Positions 1 through 13,120 of a stretch of 64,000 nucleotides of DNA are shown here, piece by piece. Each line of letters begins with the position of its first letter. The stretch's first letter is position 1. Source of the DNA: Hanleya hanleyi (taxonomy: Eukaryota; Mollusca; Polyplacophora; Lepidopleurida; Hanleyidae). Both the position numbers and the translations under genes were made by a program. The stretch covers positions 1 to 64,000 of the forward strand of contig JAVTVY010020350.1 of assembly GCA_036873755.1 (NCBI GenBank), in the 5' to 3' direction. The notes beneath the pieces are model-generated. The model ran no database searches and had not been told where the DNA came from. It saw only the letters and a list, made by a program, of their open reading frames with translations.

Positions 1-860
1 CTAATATAAATTTGTAGTAGCATGCTTGTGAAAATTCTCAATGTTTCAAACGTGTGTATCGATGGTTGAGTTGACCTATGTGGTCGGCCGGGCCGGGGCG
101 GGCAGAATAGTCAATTTTTTCACATCTCGGTTTGACCCATTGGACATAGGGGCATTTTACATAAAAAATATGACAAAAATTCAAAGTTGACCCCCTGCGT
201 TGAAGATCATTTTGACCTCACCCTGAGACGGGACCAATGTTGAGGATTGAAGTGGACTAAATGTGGCATATTTGAGCCATACTAATAGATTTTCGAGAAA
301 AAAAAGGACTGCAATATCAAGTGATGAACATGTATTTCAAATTAAAGTTATCTAGCCTGCAATAATGGAAGGGTATGTTTTTTCGCATTAAAGAGTACAC
401 TGTGGACTGCACACCTTGTACAGTTGTTGAAGTACCAGGAGTCGTCAAACCGCGTCAAATGGCACTAAAGAGTAATATTTGTGTTGTTTAGGGCTATCCA
501 TAATGTTTTTTGAAAAGGTACATTCATGTATCTCTTAGCTAGCATGCCCCTTAAACAGAAGTAATTAAGCAAAATATAACTCAGAATTACGTGTACATCT
601 ACATCAACATCACTATAGATTGAGCCAAGGTCTGTTTCCTGTAACATGCTCAGTACTATGGTCCCCTTCTTCTCACTTTACAATTTATGTTCACTCATGA
701 AATAGAAAACAATAAGTCAGGGTTTGCTCGAATAATACCCCCAACACACAGGAAGGCGCCCGGGGGATCAAAATGGAAGAAGAAAATTATTGCACATTTC
801 TCTAGTACTATGTCGATTGCTTCTATACTGGATATTTTATTGGTGAAAGAGTATTCAAAT
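1..860. other. Non-coding stretch, nothing recognised
   Basis: AT-rich DNA with short spurious open frames only. I see no conserved protein motif, no long repeat and no RNA gene. A short GC-rich patch lies near 85-105. Confidence 0.5.
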
Positions 861-864
861 AATG

Positions 865-1100
865 AATGGTTGGTTGGTTATTTGAAGTTTAACGTCGCAC
901 CTAACCTTACTGGTCACACGGCGACCATGACACGAACAAACATACCGCAACAAAACCCTAACCCTAACAAAAACCTAACCAAAACTACAAAAAAATTGAA
1001 TTTCGAATTTTGAAAATTAGGCTCTACAGACAGTGGCGAACACAATGGATCGTCATAGAGCCTAATTTGTTTGGTACTTTAATCTACCTCCTGTGCCAGA
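865..1100 (+). repeat. Dispersed repeat family A, copy 1
   Basis: This stretch is closely similar, in the same orientation, to 22676-22915. Both begin with repeated GGTT, contain a run like CCCTAACCCTAAC followed by an A-rich segment, and end with a shared block around CTTTAATCTACCTCCT. Neither copy has a conserved open frame, so a SINE or other short non-autonomous element is likely. Confidence 0.7.
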
Positions 1101-1649
1101 CAAACATGGTATGGTACAATATAATGAAGGGTCAAAACTCCTGCGGAAATCATCGCATGAAGTCCAGAAGTCTCTTTTGCTAGGCTGACGATAATTACAA
1201 TAATGTGTACAAAGTTGCAAAAGTCCAGGACAAAAGCTGGGTTCATCAAGTAGTTTTGAGGATAAAGGGGCAACACACCAGAAGAAAACATCACAGGAAG
1301 TAGAAAATGTACTTGTATATGCTTATATGCGATGGCAAAATGTGTATCAATTTTCAAACAAAAGCTATATGGACTGCAATATACACCCTCGCACCTGTTT
1401 GACTGCTAAATCTAAAACTTAGAGACACAGATTTTGAGTCCAGTTAACATCCTTCATACAATGACGGTGGAAATAGAATATGACCTAGAAAAACAAGCGT
1501 TCTGAGAACTCCAACATCTCGCCTTGCGGGGTCATCCGCTGAAGCTGCAGCAGTTTTGAAAGCATAAATATAGAGCAAACAATAACATCTGGAATAGATG
1601 ATGTGGTACAGACAATAATGTCTGAAATAGATTATCTGGTACAGACAAT

Positions 1650-2070
1650 AACATCAGTCCCAAGTGGGATTACTGCTGGATAGGCGAGTCTCGTGCTGGA
1701 TAGGTTAGTTCCGTATGGGATTACTGCTGCACAGGCAGTCCAGTGTGGGATTACTGCTGCATACGGCAATCCCGTTTTTGGATTACGGTTGGGGAGGCCA
1801 GTCCCATGTGGGATTACTGCTGGATAGGCTAACCCTGTGTGAGATAACAGCGGGATAGGTCTGTCCCATTTAGGATTATGGCTGGATAGGTCAGTGCCGT
1901 GTGGGATTACTGCTGCATATTGCAGTCCAGTGCGAGATTACTTCTGGATGGGTCAGTCTCGTGTGAGATTACTGCTGGATAGGACAGTTCCGTGTGGCAT
2001 TTCTGCTGGATAGGCCAGTGCCATTTGGGATTACTGCTGGATAGGTCAGTATTGGTGGATAGGTCTGATC
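1650..2070. repeat. Degenerate ~38 bp minisatellite
   Basis: At least ten diverged head-to-tail units share a core like GTGTGGGATTACTGCTGGAT followed by AGGTCAGTCC. Units differ by substitutions and small indels, which indicates an old array. No frame stays open across it. Confidence 0.85.
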
Positions 2071-2119
2071 AAAGAAAACATGAAACATGTCCCCCAAGTT
2101 TTATAATTATCCCACGAAA

Positions 2120-2540
2120 GGTTCAGCAAACTTTCCATATACAGATCTACATGTAAATTTTTTCCCAACAAAAACCTTATCAATGGAAAAGTACGAAGTA
2201 CAAAAATTCATATTTAAAGTCATCTTTCTTAGATAGCACATGCACATCCTCGAATCACAATGAACTTGGGTAGCAAGTGTCAAACTCATCCAATGAAAGC
2301 TGTCAGCTTCAGCAATCTTTCCATGTACATGAATGTACATTATAATTGGCAGATTACTAAGACAAAACCCTTGAAATTTGAACAAAAATCAATATTTGAT
2401 CTCCTAAATAGCACAGGGACATCCTCTAATCATATGAAATATGTGTATCAAGTTTCTTAATCATCCAATGACAGCTGACAACTGCAGCAAACTTTCTAAG
2501 TACAGATGTACATGTGCCCTTCAGCTAAACGCAAAACTCT
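2120..2540. repeat. Degenerate ~180 bp tandem repeat
   Basis: Three related units each carry AGCAAACTTTC, then a TACATGTA-like motif and an AAAACCTTATC-like tract. The anchors lie near 2125, 2312 and 2487. The units are strongly diverged. Confidence 0.55.
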
Positions 2541-2639
2541 TATCATATGGATTTTAACATTAGAGCACCCCGGGGTAGTTAAATATTTTTTCTAAATTGT
2601 CTAGATTTTTTTTTAATTTGCTAAACCAAAAACCTTATC

Positions 2640-2735
2640 ATTTCCAGGCCGGGGACACCGATACCGACGACGACATTCTCTTCCCCCCCCCCCTCACAAT
2701 ATCTCCCCTTTACTTCGTAAGGCGAGATAAAAAAA
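2640..2735. repeat. Dispersed repeat family B, copy 1 (palindromic core)
   Basis: A GACACCGA...CGACATTCT tract is followed by a C/T run and then the imperfect palindrome TCTCCCCTTTACTTCGTAAGG CGAGA. A second copy with the same order of blocks lies at 9205-9290. A short MITE or SINE remnant is likely. Confidence 0.5.
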
Positions 2736-3143
2736 TAGGTCACGGTAATCTCGAATAAAACGATCCATCAAAGGTGTTAGGGTTAGTGTTTCATATGATA
2801 TGCGCGTAGAAAGCTATAGCTATAATCATACTGCAACGGTTACAGATGACCCGGATTTTACGAACCATGACTAATCACCCGGGGTAAGATGCTACGGGGA
2901 ACCAGTCGTCATAACAGAGTAACAAAACATCAAGCCTTTCGCCAAATCGAGGCAGTTCGATAGAGCTTTTTTGGCGGGATGCAACTTCAAGGCCTTCAAT
3001 TATTATTCCACTTGCCAACCAGTGAGCTAAGTAGAATTAATACTGCTGTCAATAAACGAGGCTAATTCAGGCCTGGAAAACAATTCCATGCACGCACCTC
3101 AGTTCCTTGTTCATCTATCTATTTCTCTGTGCTCGGGGTCAGT

Positions 3144-3371
3144 TCCGTGTACATGGACCAGAAATCCTAGCGCTCACCCCATCCATTCCTTGCGCTCGTG
3201 AAGTAATCCACACCCGTGTACAAACTTCCCTGCGCCCGGACAATTTTTCATCAATAAATTTCGTGGAAGAACTGATACGAGTCTACGGAACTTTGTCCGC
3301 GACGATGGACTACTTCACGAGCGCAAGGAATAGATAAGGTGAGCGCCAGGATTTCTGGTCTATGTACTTGG
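3144..3371. repeat. Foldback element, ~66 bp arms
   Basis: The arm at 3144-3210 reads back as the reverse complement at 3306-3371 with few mismatches. Both arms include GCGCTCGTGAAGTA or its complement. The loop is about 95 bp. This is typical of a small hairpin MITE. Confidence 0.75.
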
Positions 3372-4540
3372 AATTTCTGTAGTCGGTATGAGGGCGACTT
3401 AAATATACGCGGTTGGGTGCAAACATGATTAGATTCTGACAGTTCTCTGACCTTCTAATCTAATTTCAGACTTGCCGAGTATTCTCTATAGTCGAATTTG
3501 GAAATCCTAGCTATAAAATATATCACATTGGCTAGAATTCCACCTTGATAAACTAAGCCACAGCCAATTTGAACCAATTTCTAGTCAATTATCCGTGGCA
3601 TATGTAGTAAGAATTTGAAGAGCCTATATGTAACCTTTGAAAGATAAAATCAGTACGGGAATTTGATAAATAGGTCAAGCGTCAGTCATTTCAATGGTCT
3701 TCTGATCCATCACCAGTTGCATACTTTATGAACTTCGAAAGTCTAACAGTAATCCTTCAAGATATATTGTTTTAACAAGTAAGATGGACAGACAGACAGA
3801 TGCACCACACAAACAATACCTAACAGAGGGGTAATAATCAGTCGGCTTCTTCTTCGCTATCACAATCTAAATCTTTGACTTGTCTTTTCCAATGATTTAC
3901 TGATTTCGGCCACAGTGACCTTGTACGTTGACCTTTTGAGCTCAGAAGAAATAGGATTCTCCTTTGTCCTATGGATAAGGAATAACCACCGTTTGGTACC
4001 AGTCTGTGACCTGAAACTGGAGATATCGCGCAGCTTACAAAAGTTAACAGATGGACAGTAATAGTGATCGCAATATAAGCCCATGTCTGTCAACGGACGT
4101 AGAAGGATATACTATGAAAACTCTAGTAAAAGTTGCTTTCACGGGAATATTTTCGATCACAAACGTGAGTTCAATATACTCTCGCACAGCAGTGTGACAT
4201 CAATTTTGGTACGTGACACATCGTTTTCCCCTAATGTACCCACTGACACAACAATTGCGATGCTAATGATTTCCTGATTTTGGGGTCAGTGACACTGAAG
4301 ACACATCTTTCTCCCCAGTTCAAAGTCATTTATACTGCCAGTGACTGTACCATGTTTGTAGTGACGGATTTGCAAGCATAGCTCCATGTTTGTGGTGCAA
4401 GGAAAGAACCCCTCAATACACGTTGCAGCCCGGCGTTATGCCTGGGTATTAATGCCTTTCTTCAGATACAGAGCCCATACGTCTATCCTGAACTGGCGGT
4501 AAATTCGAATGAGTTATATACAGACATGACAGAGGAAGCA
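3372..4540. other. Non-coding stretch
   Basis: No credible coding region was found. There is a short GACA microsatellite near 3785-3800. Small open frames here lack conserved motifs. Confidence 0.5.
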
Positions 4541-4859
4541 AACTATCTTTGTCTCAACAGTGGAATCTTCTACGCTTCAGCCCAAGCCGTTTGTTTTCTT
4601 ATCCAAAATCTTTTCAAAAGATCCAGCTTTGTGCAGCGCATCACAGGCGACACCCAACTCGTATTACTCCTTCACTCGTTAGATCACACAGCCTATCTAT
4701 AAATGTGTTTCAAAAATGTCACAACTCAAAACACACCCGTCGTTATCATCTGACTGAGCTGAAGGAATTTCACATTTCATTAAATAATTACCCTTTGCTG
4801 ACTCACTTGATTTACTGTGTATTTGCTAAAGCTGCATCACAAAGCTTATCTCAACCCAG

Positions 4860-5830
4860 TTGATGAGGGCCCTTCAGGAGTTAAAAGCATTTTGGGAAAG
4901 GTATTGCGCCACTATTTCTAACAGCTCTGGCGTTGAATGTATGTGGATTTTGAAAAACCCAAAATGTCTTACTAAAGAAGATGATGCTAAAGGTCACATA
5001 CCGGACAGACATGTATCCACATGAGATTTTTCCGATTCTCTATAATACAATCCCACATCAGGACCTTTCTGACCGTCTAAGTGCATTAATAGTATCTGTG
5101 TTCAAGAAAACTGATGTCAGAAGCCATAAAGCATTCTTTAGCTGCACTACATACAAGGGATAGCATTCATGGGATGTTTCTTTGTTTATGGAGTTGCTTG
5201 AATTTCTCATTAAAAATATCTATGAAATTAGGCAATACAATATCAACAGAATATAGGTAGTCCAATGGGTACTAATTGTGCACCCCTGTTGGCTGACTTA
5301 CATCTGTTCTCTTATGAATATAACAAAATGCCGGCACTTTAAAAAAAACGATCTATTTTCCTTCTCATTCATCAAACGCTATTCTCGCAGTGGATAATCG
5401 CTATATAAATGACGCATTGAAGAATATATATCCACCTTCACTGGATTTGAAGGAAACTACAGATAGCCATAACGACACGTCAGATTTAGACCTTTATCTC
5501 TATAAAAATGAAGCGGCCATTCTCTCTCGTCGACTTTATGACAAAAGAGATGTTTAGAATTTCGACATCGTAAACTATTCCTTTCTGGACAGTAATATTC
5601 CAGTGGGACCTGTATTTGGCGTATACATATCTCGCCTAGTAGCATTTGCTAGATCCTGTGTTAATGTGACGATTTTAATCAACATCATAAAACATTATTT
5701 CAGAAAGTCATAAAACAGGGCTATACCACCAAGAGCCTTCACTCAAATTTTCTCACATTTGGCGATACATATCGCATGATGATAGCAAAATACCAGCGTA
5801 GCGTGCAATATCTATGGCGTTACGTTTCGT
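4860..5830 (+). pseudogene. Decayed reverse transcriptase (retroelement remnant)
   Basis: Joining frames by eye gives a recognisable RT of a widespread animal retroelement type, possibly related to Penelope-like elements. Blocks appear in order: MWILKNPK near 4940, FPILYNTIPHQDLSDRL near 5030, GSPMGTNCAPLLADL near 5260, LYDKRDV near 5540, and SNIPVGPVYGVYISRLVAFA near 5590. The PMGTN block is RT motif 4-like. The reading is broken by several stops and frame changes, for example after 5160 and near 5555. The catalytic (Y/F)xDD block near 5380-5400 is not preserved in a clean frame. No flanking repeats were found. The element is clearly dead; its exact family is uncertain. Confidence 0.65.
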
Positions 5831-5954
5831 AACTTGTGTGTAATTCCGCTTAACCCGGGGCTAGGGGCCGTATGGACCCACGTACGTCAAGACCATCATG
5901 ATGTTCATATGAACAGTCACAATCAAAGCGAGTCTGAGATACATCATTCTCTAG

Positions 5955-6165
5955 ATGACGACTTTACAACGAATACAACATGGATTAAGAATACTAATCA
6001 GCGATACGGATTAGATACATTCGGAACATCATGATGTCTTGCCGGCATCATTGAAAACTGTCATCGAACTGCTTCTCTCTTGCACGAAGCCTATTTTTAT
6101 GTATACTATGATTGGACGACGGCTGAGTTATGAATTACGGACCAGGCGCTTATAATTTGACCTGA
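5955..6165 (+). repeat. Dispersed repeat family C, copy 1 (internally deleted)
   Basis: Shares with the complement of 25905-26195 a block beginning at the GATTAAGAATACT motif, then GGAACATCATGATGTCTTGCC, TTGAAAACTG and GACCAGGCGCTT. Relative to that copy, the middle part after TACTATGATTG is missing. Another copy is inserted in the Polinton (46221-46407). Confidence 0.75.
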
Positions 6166-7200
6166 TGACAGCTTCTCAAATGATCACGTCACTTGTCTGT
6201 TTCTGTTTAAACGAGCAAATAAAACTATTTTTGAACATTTGGTCAAGAAAGCAGACACGCTGGTACACGAATGTAGGATGCTGCGCGAGACCAGATCGAT
6301 GTTGTCGAAATTAGCTACTTTATTGCTCACGCTCCAAGTGCATGGTTGTTATTTTTTCCTACGAAAAATACAAACGTGCTAAAATATTCGTTTCATTCCA
6401 ACGTTTGATGGAGGTGTATCTTCGTTCAAATCACGTCATAGCGCCCGGCGGACCAGTCGACTGTAACCAGTTCGGACACATCCTAACATACCAAGAAGAC
6501 ACCTGCTCTCGCATGACTACATATATAAATAAATACGTATGATCGTACTATGCGTTCGGTTAATGGTTGTTATCGAACCCGAACAGAATAGCATAAACTG
6601 GATATCACCTCAGTTAAGTCATTGATATAGGTGAGAAACAGAAATGGTCCTGAGACAAAACCATCCCGTGGCCCATCGATCAAAATAGAAGACCATCCCA
6701 TTGCCAAGTCGAACAATGGATAAACGCGAGAACTGGCGAGGCAGGTGATTCAAATTATATGGAACGCTGTCCGCTGATCGTCCAGTTCGGTAATTTCCAT
6801 GATCTCATTCGGGAACGGTCGCGATTCTTGATTAACAGAACATCATTGGTCATATGCTGCTTGCATCATGACACTCACTAGCTACAATGTCCTACACTTG
6901 ATCAAAATTTGAAGAAAGAAAAAAGATATACATAAAAGGCAATGTTTTGTCTGGTTTGGCATGCCCTGCAAATTTCAACTAGATTTAGGGCCACTGGAAT
7001 TACGCAATAAAGCCACAAGATATTTGTGGTGTCATGTTAACACAGAAACTTCTGTCAGAAGTGTTTGAACTTGGCGACAAAAGCTGACAGAGGAAATTAA
7101 GAATAGAGAAAGTCTGGATGTGACTGTACATATGTTGGAGTAATTGCACAAACATTTTCAGTAGCACCATTCATAAGTTGTTGATAGCTGTTTTGATTAA
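6166..7200. other. Non-coding stretch
   Basis: AT-rich sequence without recognisable coding or repeat structure, lying just upstream of the LINE frame that opens at 7213. Part of it may be the LINE 5' untranslated region. Confidence 0.4.
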
Positions 7201-7212
7201 TGTTCTTCTAAG

Positions 7213-8001
7213 GTGAACTTAGCAAGTGAGAGAGAAGACGGAAACCAAAGTGGGCAGAAGCACAATCTCCCTACGTTACTCCCAGGACCAGATGTCAACC
7301 TAGCCCACGAGAGTGAGGGAAGAAGAAACTCAAGGGGAACAGAAAAGAAAAAGGGCATTCTGGAAACTGAAAACGTTCCTCCGAAGGGTGGAGTTGAGTT
7401 ATTGGATGCCGCAGAGGATCTTCCTGTTGATAGTCATCACGATCACTGTACATTTTATGCACCTAATTATTGTTTGGACGCACACTCGGATGCAGAGTCT
7501 GGGATAAATTCCGGATGTCCTAATGTGGACAATTTGATTGAAAACGATTGGGAGAGTGAACCATTTGAAAGTGACAACATTGAATTAGGAAATTCCCCAG
7601 AAGCAGAAACTGTAAACACTAGCAGTCAGAAAAGTAAATTTGGCTTAAAATGTCTGTATACTAACGCTGACTCACTGTTGAACAAAAGAGCAGAACTGAA
7701 AGTGCTACTCCATGTTGAGGACCCAGATAGTATTGGAGTCACAGAGACAGTACCTAAAAACAGAACTCTGAATCCTGATGAAGCAGAGTTTGACTTTCCT
7801 GGCTACCAGCAGTACAGCAATCTAAGCAGAACTAATTTTAGACGAGGAGTTTCGCTATACATCAAAGAAAATCTGCATCCAAACCCATTGGGAATGGATG
7901 GTGAAGATACCTTGGGCAGAAATCAAACTGAAAGGCAGCGACAGGCTACAAGTAGGAGTAATTTACAGATCACCGAACAGCCTCCCGCAGAACAATGCTA
8001 A
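7213..8001 (+). pseudogene. CR1/Jockey-like LINE, N-terminal ORF2 part and start of endonuclease
   Basis: A 262-residue frame, acidic in its first ~140 residues and without recognisable domain there. From about residue 142 it enters an APE-type endonuclease with LKCLYTNADSLLNKRAEL and IGVTETVPKN. These are typical of CR1/L2/Jockey-clade LINEs, where the TET block carries the catalytic Glu. After about residue 230 the endonuclease continues in the overlapping frame at 7898-8722, so there is a frameshift near 7890-7930. The true start is unknown; the frame opens without an ATG in a good context. Confidence 0.75.
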
Positions 8002-8722
8002 TATGGACACCCTATTCAACAACATCACCATCAATGGATTTAGTCATGTTTTAAGCATGGGTGACCTTAACTATCCAGAAATTGACTGGAAGAGGATTTC
8101 TTCAACTGAAGACATGTCACACCCAAGCACACACTTTCTGGAATTATTGAGAGACTGTTACCTGTTTCAGCACGTGATTGACCCCACTCATTACAGAGGT
8201 GAAGATAGCCCGAATGTTTTGGACTGGATCATAACAAACGAAGAGTCTATGGTGAGCAACTTAGAGCATCTAGCACCTATCGGAAAGAGCCACCACAATG
8301 CACTTCTATTCAGATTAAACTGCTATTTTATCGACGGTGACATTCGACCTACTCGATTTATCTATGATAAAGGAGACTACACCAGTATAAAATCGGAATT
8401 AGCTAATACAGACTGGGAAGCAGCCTTAAAAGACACTGATGTAGAAGGAAGTTGGAAACTGCTAAATGACAAAGTGAAAAACAACAAGAAATCAAAGAAA
8501 CGGCCCCTATATATGAACGAAAAGGCGGTTCAGCAAGTGAGGAAGAAGAACAAAAGTTACAGGGGATATCTTCAAAGTAGAGATGGTCAGCACCGACAGG
8601 AATATGTTCGACAAAGAAATCAGGCCAAAGCGGAGTGTAGAAAAGCACAGAGGGATTTTGAGAAAAAAATGAAAGCTCGTTTGAAAAACGGGCGAAGAGA
8701 ATTTCCCCAGATAGTTTTGTAA
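7898..8722 (+). pseudogene. CR1/Jockey-like LINE, endonuclease (second part)
   Basis: Continues the APE-type endonuclease: VGVIYRSPNS at residues 20-29, then GDLNYPEIDW and VLDWIITN, closing with SHHNALLFRL, the usual C-terminal S-x-H catalytic block. A charged linker rich in K/R/Q follows (residues 195-262), as in CR1-type ORF2 before the RT. The natural continuation is not at 8723 but at 13262, so an insertion separates the two halves. The last residues, after RDFEKK, probably already belong to the inserted DNA. Confidence 0.8.
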
Positions 8723-9204
8723 CACATAATTTGGTACTCACAGGGATTTAGATAGGGGTGGCATTTTTTTAGGATGGGACGAAGGATGAGCAATCAGAAA
8801 TCATCACTGGTAGAAATGCCTCTGAGAAGGGATTTCTTCACAAATGGGCGAAACCCAGTGTGAGGCAACACCAACTTTATTTTGCGTTTCATGGACCGGC
8901 CGACATTAAACAAGGGTTATGTTTAACCCGACAGCTCGCCGCTTTGGGTGTTGTCAGTAACATGCAGCTTCACATAAAGATCGAGCCCTTCAGGTTGCAC
9001 ATCACTGGCAATGACAATACATATTGTCAGTGATGTTGAAGTTGGATTGAAAGATGAACTATATTATACAAGTCCAGCCTAAACAGAAAACATTAACCCA
9101 GAAAACTTTCAGAGTCCAAAAGAAGTCAAAATTATTTTAAGTCCAACCTAAACAAAAAACATTAACCTTCCAGCTTGAGTCTCACGTTGTGCTAAACATA
9201 AGAA

Positions 9205-9290
9205 CTTAACCGGACACCGACATCGACACTTTCCCCCTCTCTCTCCCAATACCTCGCCTACTTTGTATACGGCGAGCTAAAAATCGAATA
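9205..9290. repeat. Dispersed repeat family B, copy 2
   Basis: Same order of blocks as 2640-2735: a GGACACCGACATCGACA tract, a C/T-rich run, then a palindrome around CTCGCCTACTTTGTATACGGCGAG. Confidence 0.5.
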
Positions 9291-10224
9291 AAAATAAAAT
9301 ATCAAATTGCCACTTTTATATTTCCCATGGAAGTTTGAACATAAATACTTTAACCCCCTTTTTCATTCCTGATTGTATGAATTAGGCTCTTGTATTCTAT
9401 CTGAAACAATGCCAGCAAATAAAAATGAAAAACAACAAAAAATAAATACCTTTCACTATAATTTTTCACTGTAAATCAGCAAATTGTTATTGTTGTGAAA
9501 TGCTGCTAATACTACTTAGGCAATAACGACATTCAATGTAAATCAAGAACCTTCACTGGTTGTGTGATCTATCACTCTGTCATGGTACACATATTTCGAC
9601 AGTGATGCAGTATGTCAGAGCTAGGAAATGGAGGGTGTTTGAACAGCTCAGCCGATACAGGATGGTTTTAAGTTACTGTTGAAAGCTGAGGCTGTTGGAC
9701 ACATGCAAAATTCGCTAGATTGTTCTGGAAGACAACCACAGCCACAACAAAATGATGACAATGTTAGATTTGGAGTTTATATTGGCAGTTAACATGTGAC
9801 TTAACATACAGTTTTTGATCTTGAGAAAATAGGTCAACATCAGTCATATTCATAGACTTCAAGTCCATCATCAGTTGCATATGTGGTATCAATTTAGAAT
9901 GCCTAGCTATATTTCATGTTATATCATAATATAAAGTATATAACCTTGAGAAAATAGGTTCAGTCAAGTAGGATATGCTTCTAGACAGTCAGCAATTGCA
10001 TAAGTATGATGAATTTGGAGAGCCCATCTTCCCTTCTTTAAATATTATTGCTAATGCTAAATTTGACCTGGATAAAACAGGTAAATGTCAGTCAATTTCA
10101 TTAATTAGGCTTCTGATCAGACAGACAGATGACACGGAAAATTCAGTTCATTTTGGGGCATCATTAACTGTCATCTTCGAAGTCTAAATATTCTGTCAAA
10201 ATGCACCAGAACACACCATTTTAC
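9291..10224. other. Non-coding AT-rich filler inside the insertion
   Basis: Only short frames with no motif. Diverged, repeated phrases such as ATAGGTCA and TTGAGAAAATAGGT recur near 9830, 9950 and 10080. They suggest an old tandem array, but I could not define a unit. Confidence 0.35.
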
Positions 10225-10689
10225 TTCAATTATAGAGAAGAAAAGCAACTCCGAGTAGGGATCACAATTTTTTTTAACCCTAGACGAACCACTGGGCATT
10301 TATTCTTACCTTAGGTGTCACGATTTTACATTCTCCGACACATCCTCACGTGACAGAGAGGAAAACGGTTGTGAGAAGAATAAATAAGTAGCCCTTTGTT
10401 GATTTGAAACTTTGTTTTGATGTTTGTAATATGGAATGCTGTAGTGTGGTATTTTAGTGTGTTATATATAGGCCATTTCCTTGCATACAAATACTGAAAA
10501 ACATCATGAATAACATCATAAGGTGATCCTATAATATATTTCTACGTTATATATATTAGTTAAGTGTCGATGTCTGCCAGCGGACCCCACTTCTTCAGGA
10601 AATTTCTTTTTTGTTATTCTTCTCGGCAATTTTGCTGATCTTGTTGCTGTCCAATTAGGCTTCCTAGAGCATCGGCTTGAGGTGTAATT

Positions 10690-11490
10690 TTTCAATCAGT
10701 ACGACAATACGCAATTTTAATCTGTATATTTCGCTATTAGTTCTAGCATCTGAAGCAGTGAACAAAGTTACAAACAGCTCCATACGCACAGTATGTATAC
10801 AAGGCATAATGTGATCTTAGCCAATACACATTTATGAATAGGTAAGCCAGTGAATTATGTCAGTCAGGTTGGACGGATATTAAAATGCCGCCATTTTCAG
10901 AAATTGTGAAATGTTAAGCGATAACCTGACAGTGATCTACAAATGGTGTGATTCAGGTGTTACAATACACACTCCACAAATGTTGTAACTCGCATGGAAA
11001 TATACAATTATGAAACATGCGAATTACAACATTTGTAGGTTTCCATCAACTCTGATGTGGATTGCCAAGAAAATTATACCTATATTATCTTAAAATGACA
11101 GTCCTTATCCAAATTTCATGACATGTAGAAATATTCAATGTAGATACATACTCACTATATATATCACCATACATTATTCATTTATGCACAGTTTACTTAG
11201 TTCTCACCAGATAAGCAGATTATGTATTGTTTTCATCAATTAGTGTGTGTATTGTATCACCTGAATCACACCATTTGTAGATCGCAGTCAGGTTATCACT
11301 TAACATTTAACAATTTCTGAAAATGACAGCATTTTAATATCCGTCCAACCTGACTGACATAATTTACTGGCTTACGTATTCATAACTGTGTATTGGCTAA
11401 GATCACATTATGCCTTGTATATATACTGTGCGTATGGAGCTGTTTGTAACTTTGTTCACTGCTGAAGATGCTATAACTAATAGCGAAATA
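10690..11490. repeat. Large inverted repeat with an inner palindrome
   Basis: The left arm (about 10690-10970) returns as its reverse complement at about 11245-11490. Shared blocks include GTCAGTCAGGTTGGACGGAT (left) and its complement near 11340. The homology continues from right-arm 11490-11550 to 10225-10275, so the left arm has been split by extra sequence. In the loop, 10975-10995 and about 11017-11037 form a second stem (ACAAATGTTGTAA against TTACAACATTTGT). No coding capacity is visible. Probably a foldback transposon. Confidence 0.75.
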
Positions 11491-12224
11491 TACCGAATGA
11501 AATTGTCATCCCTACTCGGAGTTACTTTTCTTCTCTATTATTGGAAAATCATCAGTGGTTCCAATGGATTACTTCAATTAGATATACATGTAAAAAAATC
11601 CCAGGTGGGATGTACCATATAGGAGGTATGTATAAGTTCCACTTCAAAAAATCTTTGAAGCACTGATTCGGAAATGAAGTGCTTACTTTGTTGACGCAAG
11701 TCTACTAGTCCTCTCATGTAAAGTGAATTATACAATAAGTCAACAATTACAGGTTTTATTAACTGAATGGTCAACATACAGGCCTACAATATGAGGCCTG
11801 ATTTAAAGGTAAAGCAGAATATCAGTGTTACAGTATGTCTATATGACCAAAATGGCCTGACTTCAATCCCACTTGAATCCTTGCAATTTTCCATACTGAC
11901 CATACACTGATGGCAACATATTTTCTCTGACTGCATTTTTTGTTATTGCCAGCGCTAACAGCACCAATGTCCTTTCAATCCATTTTTAAACCATAATGTT
12001 AATAAAAGTAGTAATTGTAAAAACGAATGTATAATGAGATATAAATCAAGCATTATGTTGATGGGCTGCACAATCCATATGAGAGGTGGCCCTTCAATTT
12101 CAATCAAGAAAAAAAAACAAAAAAACCCTTTGTCCTTTGAAATCCTTCGTCCATCTGACAATAATAAACTAAAAAATAATCATGAACAGATGAAATACCA
12201 ATAAAATGTGCTATATAAGTTTAC

Positions 12225-13120
12225 TGTCTATAGTGCCACCCAATGATGAACAATATCACGAACCTACATGATGAAGCAAACTGCTCAGATGTGGCTTGGG
12301 GAATGCAGATATTTGACTCAAGTCATGAGAATTTCATATATTTAAAAAAATGGTCATTTGGCCCTACAGGGTATGGGAATTATAACACTGCGAATGTTAC
12401 ATTCATGTTCAGCAAAATAGAATTACTTTTCTCTGATTAAGAAGCCAATTTCCATTTTTGTGAAAACAAAATCTTATTTTGAGATGCAAAAATGTGTCTC
12501 CATGATTCGCCAACACCACCAAAATCTTGTCAGTTATTTGCCTATCTTGTAAGATCATTATACCCAAATTTCATGGAAATCAAACACGTTGTTCAGAAGA
12601 TATGATGTTACACATGTTTACCTGCATTCATGTCTATAGCGCCACCTAGTGATGACCAAATGCCACGAAAAACAAGCGGGTGAAATCTAAAGCCCTAGGA
12701 AGATGGCACATAAGAGTTCAATGGAAAAAACTTTAATCATGATAAATGAGAGTTTTCATTTAAATGGCAATTTGGTTCGCACCGAAAGGGAATTATCCTG
12801 TCGGCAATCCTATATTTATGCTTGGCAACCTAGAATAGAACAGTTTTTAAATATTTCTCCAAGCGAATTGGTGAATTTTCATTTCACGAAAAACTTTTTT
12901 TTTGAGACGCAAAAAACTTGCCTTTATAATTATGCCAGCTACACCAAAACCTTTTCAGCACATTGACTATCCTTCAAGACCGTTGTAATAAAATTTCAAA
13001 GAAATCAGACAAGGCGTTCAGACGAAATCGTCAGAGAAAGGTTTACCATGCTCTGACTACAACGTCACCTAGTGGTGAGCAGCGGGTATCGAAACACAAC
13101 CAGACAAATTGTCCAGGCCT
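12225..13120. repeat. Degenerate ~420 bp tandem repeat
   Basis: Anchors recur at similar distances. The GCCACC-(C/T)A(A/G)TG block is at about 12236, 12642 and 13065, and GAGA(T/C)GCAAAAA is at 12481 and 12904 (423 bp apart). Units are diverged. The array lies just left of the Helitron-like terminus. Confidence 0.7.

Noticed and set aside
955..968. Telomere-like CCCTAACCCTAAC
   Set aside because: Only about two repeats, and the same motif occurs within the other copy of dispersed repeat A (22755 region).
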